The notes beneath the pieces are model-generated. The model was given only the letters and a program-made list of their open reading frames with translations. It was not told the origin of the DNA and did no database searches. Shown here in pieces: positions 59,023 to 64,000 of a stretch of DNA of 64,000 nucleotides (positions are counted from its first letter, which is position 1; every line of letters starts with the position of its first letter). The DNA is taken from assembly GCA_910577185.1 (NCBI GenBank), contig CAJTLR010000013.1, forward strand, positions 1 to 64,000. Reading direction: 5' to 3'. The translations under genes were made by a program, and so were the position numbers. Origin of the DNA: an uncultured Acetatifactor sp. (GTDB lineage Bacteria > Bacillota > Clostridia > Lachnospirales > Lachnospiraceae).

Positions 59023-60042
59023 ATGGAACCAGATAAAATTAAAACGGTATATCAATTACTGGGAGATGATCTGTCCAGGGAAGTGTATGAAAACAGGCTG
59101 CTGTACAGTCTGACCGGGGATATGAAGTTTGTCCGAAATGTGGTGTGCACGATACCCAGTGGAAAGGAAATGTACGAGAGACTGAAGCAAAGTTCCCGGG
59201 AAAAGGTGATCTTCGGGGCGGGGAGTGTGGGAAAACGTCTGGTTCGTGTCTATGAGGATATAAAGTTTGACTGTCTGGTGGATAACAAATGTGCCGGGCA
59301 GAAATACAGAGGATTACCGGTAATTGACATACAGGAATTGAAGGAAAAGCATGGGGAGGCACTGGTAATTATTTCTACACTTCGTTATCATGGGGAAATC
59401 TTCAAACAGTTGCTGGCAGAAGGATTTCAGGAAGAAAACATTGTGAATCTGGGAATGGAATATGAAAAATTAAATCATCTGCAATATTTTGATCTGCCCC
59501 AGCTGGAAAACAGACGGGTGCCGGAAGAAGTGTTTGTGGATGGAGGATGCTTTGATGGTAATAATGCAGTGAATTTTTATAAATGGTGCTCCGGTCAGGG
59601 GGGGCATGTATATGCGTGGGAACCTGATGCGGAAAACCAGGAGAGATGCAAGAGAAAACTGAAAGATAGTGGGATACCATACAAGCTGATACCAAAGGGG
59701 TTATGGAGCGAAGCAAAGGAACTAAAATTTAAAATGGACGGAACCAGTTCGGCTATTTCTGAATCCGGAGATGTTTCGGTTGAGGTAGACAGTATTGACA
59801 GAGTGTCAGTGGAGCCGGTGACATTTATAAAAATGGATGTTGAAGGGGCAGAATATCAGGGAATTTTAGGGGCAAGGAATATGATTGCGAAATACAAGCC
59901 GAAACTGGCAATCTGTGTATATCATAAACCGGAAGATATATGGGAACTGCCGCAGCTGATACATGAGATTCGTTCCGATTATGTGTTTTATTTAAGACAT
60001 TATTCCTTTGGAGATGTGGAGACTGTACTGTACGCAGTGTAA
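59023..60042 (+). CDS. Rossmann-module FkbM-type methyltransferase 2
   Basis: A 339-residue paralogue of the preceding gene. Order: near-identical N-terminal block, Rossmann-like module (KVIFGAGSVGKRL, CLVDNKCAG, GLPVIDIQEL) and FkbM domain (FVDGGCFDGNNAVNF, FIKMDVEGAEYQGIL). Outside the N-terminal block the two proteins differ at many positions, so their substrates may differ. The motif spacing is identical. AGGGAGAAGGTTAAT precedes the ATG. The next gene starts 17 nt after its stop. Confidence 0.86.
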   Translation: MEPDKIKTVYQLLGDDLSREVYENRLLYSLTGDMKFVRNVVCTIPSGKEMYERLKQSSREKVIFGAGSVGKRLVRVYEDIKFDCLVDNKCAGQKYRGLPVIDIQELKEKHGEALVIISTLRYHGEIFKQLLAEGFQEENIVNLGMEYEKLNHLQYFDLPQLENRRVPEEVFVDGGCFDGNNAVNFYKWCSGQGGHVYAWEPDAENQERCKRKLKDSGIPYKLIPKGLWSEAKELKFKMDGTSSAISESGDVSVEVDSIDRVSVEPVTFIKMDVEGAEYQGILGARNMIAKYKPKLAICVYHKPEDIWELPQLIHEIRSDYVFYLRHYSFGDVETVLYAV

Positions 60043-60059
60043 AGAGTGGGGAGAACAGC

Positions 60060-61157
60060 ATGGCCAGAATATTAAATATAGGTTACAGACATTTCCGGGA
60101 AAATGTAAAGGATAAAAAGATTGTATTATGGGGTGCAGGAAGGCTGGCATCTTATTATATACGGACATTCTGTGAAGGCCTTGATATTCTGTTTATTGTT
60201 GACAAGGATGAGAGACTCTGGGGAAAAGAATTTGAGGTAGAAGGTGTCAGGTACCTGGTGACAAGAGAAGACGCGCTGCTGGATAGACTGGCTGAGAATG
60301 CAAATCTTGGGGAAAACATTTCAATATTTATTACCCCTACGGCATATGCCGGGGAAATCATCAAACATATCAATATGATAAGGGCATTGGACGATATAGA
60401 CTGCTATGCCGGAGTGCTGATGCGTGATTATTATGAAGCCAGTCCCTTTTCTTTTACAGAAGGTGAGGAAAAAATCCCAAGAAAAATACATTATTGCTGG
60501 TTTGGAGGGAAAGAAATTCCAGATCATTTGAAAAGATACATGGAAAGCTGGTATAAGTATTGCCCGGACTATGAGATCATACGATGGGATGAAAGCAATT
60601 ATGATATTTCTAAAAACCGCTATATGCGGGAGGCGTATGAATGTAAGAAATGGGGGTTTGTGCCGGATTATGCCAGACTGGACATTATTTATAATGAAGG
60701 CGGCATTTATCTGGATACAGATGTGGAATTGCTGGCACCTTTGGATAAGTTGTTGAAAGACGAGATGTTTTGCGGGTTTAGCTGTAATTTTCAGATAGCG
60801 ATGGGATTGGGGTTTGGTGCAATCAAAGGACATTCATGCATTAGAGAATTAAGAGATTATTATGATGATCAGTCATTTTACCAGCCAAATGGGGAAATGA
60901 ATTTAAAAATGTGTAATGAATACCAAAATCCGGTTTTTGAAAAGCTTGGTTTTGATCTTAGAAACCATTATCAAAAAAGGGATGGTATTATAGTGTATCC
61001 TTCGGAAGTTTTATCACCGGACTCCGGTCTTGTGTTTAAAAATTATTCAGATCATACAGTTGCCGTTCATCATTTTGAAAGTAGCTGGGCAAGTGAAAAA
61101 GAAAAGAAAGCATTTGAGTTATTTAAAAAAGAGATATCAAATTGTACATTAATATAG
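60060..61157 (+). CDS. Rossmann-module GT32-like glycosyltransferase
   Basis: A 365-residue protein. About 18-115 is the Rossmann-like module (KIVLWGAGRLASYYI, FIVDKDERLWG). A glycosyltransferase domain like GT32/capsular transferases follows: IPRKIHYCWFGGKEIP (about 139-154), WDESNYD, and GGIYLDTDVELLAP with the DxD as Asp219/Asp221. It transfers a sugar onto a glycan in formation; donor unknown. RBS GGGGAGAACAGC precedes the ATG. The GC content falls noticeably from here towards the window end. Confidence 0.86.
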   Translation: MARILNIGYRHFRENVKDKKIVLWGAGRLASYYIRTFCEGLDILFIVDKDERLWGKEFEVEGVRYLVTREDALLDRLAENANLGENISIFITPTAYAGEIIKHINMIRALDDIDCYAGVLMRDYYEASPFSFTEGEEKIPRKIHYCWFGGKEIPDHLKRYMESWYKYCPDYEIIRWDESNYDISKNRYMREAYECKKWGFVPDYARLDIIYNEGGIYLDTDVELLAPLDKLLKDEMFCGFSCNFQIAMGLGFGAIKGHSCIRELRDYYDDQSFYQPNGEMNLKMCNEYQNPVFEKLGFDLRNHYQKRDGIIVYPSEVLSPDSGLVFKNYSDHTVAVHHFESSWASEKEKKAFELFKKEISNCTLI

Positions 61158-61221
61158 AAGTTCGCGGGAATAAATGCGGGAACAAAAAAATGACGAATAA
61201 TATAAAGGATATGACTGGATT

Positions 61222-62358
61222 ATGAAAAAAATAATCATTTTTGGTGCGGGGAACATGGGAAAAAGAGCATTCATAAAATACGGGATAGATAATGTACTCT
61301 TTTTTATTGACAATAATGAACATATCCACGGAAAAAAACTGAATGGACTAGATATAAAAGCGCCAAGTGTTTTATCAGAAATCACGACAGAGTGTAAAGT
61401 TATAATTGCCAGCAGACATTCAGAGTCAATGGCAGCACAACTGGAAGGTATGGGAATAACAGATTTTGAAATATATTCGGAAAATTCCTATTTTGATATT
61501 CCGGAAGTGGTTTTTAATCCATATAGTAGTCAATTGGATAAAAACGAAGTAGACCAACGGGATGAGCTAAAAATAAAGGACATTAATCAGAAGGTAACAG
61601 AACTGACAGGGAGTAAAATTCCTTTATTTAACCATATTGAAATTGAAACTGTAAACAGATGCAATGGTGTGTGCGGATTCTGCCCGGTAAATAAGAATGC
61701 AGATACAAGACCGTATAAAAAGATGGAAGAGGAATTATTCTATTCTATCATTCATCAATTGGAAAACTTGAACTATAGAGGGAAAATTGCGCTATTTTCA
61801 AATAATGAACCCTTTTTGGATGAAAGAATCATAAAATTCCAAAAATATATGAGAGAACATTTACCGTATGCCAGAACACATCTGTGTACGAATGGTACAT
61901 TGTTGACAATTGATAAGTTTTTAGAAATTATCCCTTATTTAGATGAACTTATTATAGATAATTATAATGATGAGTTAAGCCTCATAGCGCCATGCAGGAA
62001 AATTGCAGAGTATTGTGAAGAACATACAGAGTTAAAAAAGAAAGTAACAATTGTGTTAAGGAAAATAAATGAGGTGTTGACAAGCCGGGGAGGAGATTCA
62101 CCCAATGCGGAGCATTGCGAGAAATACCCGCAGGCCAGTTGTCTGTTGCCATATAAACAAATGATAGTAAGGCCGGATGGAAAAGTTTCTTTGTGCTGTA
62201 ATGACGCATTGGGAAAATGTACTATGGGAGATCTAAACAAAGAAAGTATAGAACAGGTCTGGTTCGGGCGCAGGTTCGAAAAGGTAAGGGAACTTTTGGT
62301 TAACGGAAGAAAAGAAGTTGAGAGATGCCAGTACTGTGACACATTGTTTATATGTTAG
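61222..62358 (+). CDS. Rossmann-module radical-SAM/SPASM protein C
   Basis: A 378-residue protein with the Rossmann-like module (KIIIFGAGNMGKRAF, FFIDNNEHIHGKK) at about 2-86. The radical-SAM cluster cysteines are C147, C151 and C154 (CNGVCGFC). The C-terminal SPASM part has LLPYKQMIVRPDGKVSLCC, CTMGDLNKESIEQVWFG and CQYCDTLFIC. The gene is A/T-rich compared with the first half of the block. Upstream AAAGGATATGACTGGATT gives a ribosome site. Sugar- or peptide-modifying chemistry is possible. Confidence 0.86.
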   Translation: MKKIIIFGAGNMGKRAFIKYGIDNVLFFIDNNEHIHGKKLNGLDIKAPSVLSEITTECKVIIASRHSESMAAQLEGMGITDFEIYSENSYFDIPEVVFNPYSSQLDKNEVDQRDELKIKDINQKVTELTGSKIPLFNHIEIETVNRCNGVCGFCPVNKNADTRPYKKMEEELFYSIIHQLENLNYRGKIALFSNNEPFLDERIIKFQKYMREHLPYARTHLCTNGTLLTIDKFLEIIPYLDELIIDNYNDELSLIAPCRKIAEYCEEHTELKKKVTIVLRKINEVLTSRGGDSPNAEHCEKYPQASCLLPYKQMIVRPDGKVSLCCNDALGKCTMGDLNKESIEQVWFGRRFEKVRELLVNGRKEVERCQYCDTLFIC

Positions 62359-62372
62359 GGTGAGGTTTTGCT

Positions 62373-63533
62373 ATGATAATTAAAGCATATCAGAAAGAAG
62401 ATTATTTTGAAGGCCAGAATATTATAATTTATGGAGCCGGAATATACGGCGAAATAGCGTTTAATGCCTTAAAGACATGGGGGGTGAGTACTTATTGCTT
62501 TGCGGACAGAAATGAAACGGTAACGGTGAAGTGCGGATTACCTGTGATCAGACCAGATGAAATAAAAAAAGTAAATAACGCAGCAGTTTTACTGGCAAGT
62601 GTAAATTATCTGAATGAAATGGCAGAATTTCTGTCAAAGGAAGGCGTGCAAAATTTTTATAGTATTTCCGAACTGTTAGAAACAAGAATTGATGACAAAA
62701 ACATATCCGAGTATTCCAAAGATATTATAAGAAACAGTGGCGGCTACCGATTTAACCTGGAAAGTCTGGCGAATGACAAATTCACTCTAAGAAATATTGA
62801 TCTGGTAGTTACAGAGTATTGTAATTTGAGATGCAAAGACTGTGGAAGTCTGATTCCTTATTACCAGAAGCCGCGCCATGTTAGTCTTGAAGAAATAGAA
62901 AACCCACTAAGAAATTTCCTGGATACCATTGACGAACTGTATGAATTGAGGCTTTTAGGCGGGGAAACCTTTGTTTATCCTTATTTAAGTTCCCTGCTGG
63001 ATTTGTGCGGGAAGCTGGATAAAGTAAAAAGAATTGTGATATATACAAATTCAACTATTGTTCCGGATGATCTGATATTTGAGAAAATAAAAAAGAATGG
63101 CGTAGTCCTTCATATGTCAAACTATGGAATTTACAGTACGAAGGTTTATGAGCTGGAACAGAAATGCTCGGAATATGGAATTGAGTATTACACACATGAG
63201 TATTGTGAATGGAGAAACATGGGTACAACAGAGTTTAGGGATTATAACCCTGATACAGTCAAAAGAATATATATGATGTGTGATAATGCTAAATGTCCTT
63301 CTTTTTATAGGGGAAAATTATATATTTGTCCCAGAGCCGCACATGGAGAGGGAATCGGTGCTTTTAAGAATGCCGAAGGAGAAAGTGTTGATTTTACAGG
63401 AATCATTGATATACATGAAAAAAGGAAAGAATTGAACACGTTGTTGAAAGAAAAAGAACTGTTTCATGCATGTTATTACTGCAATGGAAACAGTGTACAT
63501 GCAAAACCTATTCCAGCCGCAGTACAACTTTAA
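62373..63533 (+). CDS. Rossmann-module radical-SAM protein D
   Basis: A 386-residue protein. The Rossmann-like module (NIIIYGAGIYGEIAF, CFADRNETV, CGLPVIRPDEI) is at about 16-100. The radical-SAM triad is C150, C154 and C157 (CNLRCKDC), then LLGGETFVYPYLSSL and IYTNSTIVPDD. The order and motifs parallel protein A at 55394, so the two are paralogues separated by five genes. AGGGTGAGGTTTTGCT precedes the ATG. A/T-rich. Confidence 0.85.
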   Translation: MIIKAYQKEDYFEGQNIIIYGAGIYGEIAFNALKTWGVSTYCFADRNETVTVKCGLPVIRPDEIKKVNNAAVLLASVNYLNEMAEFLSKEGVQNFYSISELLETRIDDKNISEYSKDIIRNSGGYRFNLESLANDKFTLRNIDLVVTEYCNLRCKDCGSLIPYYQKPRHVSLEEIENPLRNFLDTIDELYELRLLGGETFVYPYLSSLLDLCGKLDKVKRIVIYTNSTIVPDDLIFEKIKKNGVVLHMSNYGIYSTKVYELEQKCSEYGIEYYTHEYCEWRNMGTTEFRDYNPDTVKRIYMMCDNAKCPSFYRGKLYICPRAAHGEGIGAFKNAEGESVDFTGIIDIHEKRKELNTLLKEKELFHACYYCNGNSVHAKPIPAAVQL

Positions 63534-63546
63534 TGTGAAGGGTAAA

Positions 63547-63571
63547 GATTGAAAATTGAAAATTTTCAATC
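63547..63571 (+). repeat. Perfect 10-bp hairpin between Rossmann-module genes
   Basis: GATTGAAAAT (63547-63556) and ATTTTCAATC (63562-63571) are perfectly complementary around a 5-nt loop. No T-tract follows, so a terminator is not supported. Confidence 0.6.
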
Positions 63572-63641
63572 CCAAGTTTGTGTCTGTGCGGCATCCACAA
63601 AACTGACATGCGCAAAAGGCCGCGCAGAAATGGGGTTAAAT

Positions 63642-64000
63642 ATGAAAGTATATATATATGGAGCAGGGGATAAAGGAAGACACGCATTCAGGAGAATCGA
63701 GCAGTTTTACAATGATCAAGTGGAAGTAGCCGGGTTCATTGATGGCAGAAAGAGCGGAACTTATCTGGGGCTTCCGATTATCAGTGCTGAGAATGTGTGT
63801 ACCGTTTCCGGAGAAAAGGATATACCAATAGTAATAGCAGTGGCATCCAGAAAGGCGGCTGTTGATATATATACCAATCTATTACAAAAAGGAGAAGGAA
63901 AACTAACTTGCTATTTCTATCTGGCAAAGGACAATGATACTTATGGGCCGGAAGACTTTTTTTCATATGAATGTAAACTCCTGGCAGATGATGCGAAGGA
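63642..64000 (+). CDS. Rossmann-module protein, 3'-truncated by the window
   Basis: The frame is open from ATG 63642 to the last base, at least 119 codons. The N-terminus is again the shared module: KVYIYGAGDKGRHAF, then AGFIDGRKSGTYLGLPIISAEN at spacing like the other eight genes, followed by a VIAVASRKAAVDI strand. GGGGTTAAAT gives the ribosome site. The catalytic half, if any, lies outside the window, so its chemistry cannot be named. It extends the series of module-carrying genes to nine. Confidence 0.8.
   Translation, partial: MKVYIYGAGDKGRHAFRRIEQFYNDQVEVAGFIDGRKSGTYLGLPIISAENVCTVSGEKDIPIVIAVASRKAAVDIYTNLLQKGEGKLTCYFYLAKDNDTYGPEDFFSYECKLLADDAK

Noticed and set aside
1..64000. CRISPR arrays, rRNA, tRNA or phage structural genes
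   Set aside because: I saw no regularly spaced direct repeats, no tRNA cloverleaf or rRNA sequence, and no capsid, tail or terminase genes.

Overview
The window looks like chromosomal DNA from a motile member of the Lachnospiraceae (Clostridia, Bacillota). The support is a DUF4317 protein, strong AGGAGG ribosome sites, a FliW/CsrA pair, two flagellins, sigma-28 (SigD) promoters of the form TAAA-N15-GCCGATAA, CDP-glycerol transferases, and codon use of moderate GC content. Species cannot be fixed from the sequence alone.

Layout. 1-5.3 kb: a serine recombinase, a DUF4317 protein, MscL with a zinc ribbon, a TPR lipoprotein, a cold-shock protein with a structured leader, and a membrane-tethered EIIA-like protein that lacks its active histidine. 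5.3-8.6 kb: a copper module (CsoR-type repressor and CopA ATPase) behind a promoter with two CsoR-like operators. 8.6-10.8 kb: a MotA-like/MotB-OmpA-like pair resembling ZorAB without other Zorya genes. 11.2-18.5 kb: a MarR regulator with a heterodimeric ABC exporter, a RdgB/HAM1-like pyrophosphatase, a GDPD and an MFS carrier. 18.6-22.6 kb: an XRE regulator with an operator-like palindrome, a DUF3696-type ATPase paired with a possibly PLD/MIT_C-like protein (candidate defence pair), a small zinc-ribbon protein and ThyX.

22.6-37.4 kb is the late flagellar block: flgM, flgN, two tandem flgK genes, a long flgL, fliW-csrA, flaG, fliD, fliS, a FliT/FlgN-like chaperone and two flagellin genes. Sigma-28 promoters are visible before flgM and both flagellins, and probably before flaG. 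FlgM controls the sigma factor, FliW and CsrA control flagellin translation, and the chaperones deliver FlgK, FlgL, FliD and flagellin.

37.6-64 kb is a surface- or flagellin-glycan block: a GT11 fucosyltransferase, a GT2 enzyme, a four-domain 1211-residue fusion (metallophosphoesterase, cytidylyltransferase, Gfo/Idh/MocA oxidoreductase, GDPD), three CDP-glycerol-transferase-like proteins, an IspD/TarI-type cytidylyltransferase and an extended SDR. From 53.1 kb to the end, nine consecutive genes carry the same small Rossmann-like domain near the N-terminus, joined to different catalytic parts: a HAD domain, four radical-SAM domains, two FkbM methyltransferases, a GT32-like transferase, and a last gene that is cut by the window. 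This is the strongest candidate for an undescribed system. A sigma-28-like promoter before it may tie it to motility.

A repeat of about 90-100 bp occurs three times (near 15, 10,769 and 35,713). Each copy starts directly after a T-tract, which in the two complete cases belongs to a clear intrinsic terminator, and its stems change sequence while keeping their pairing.
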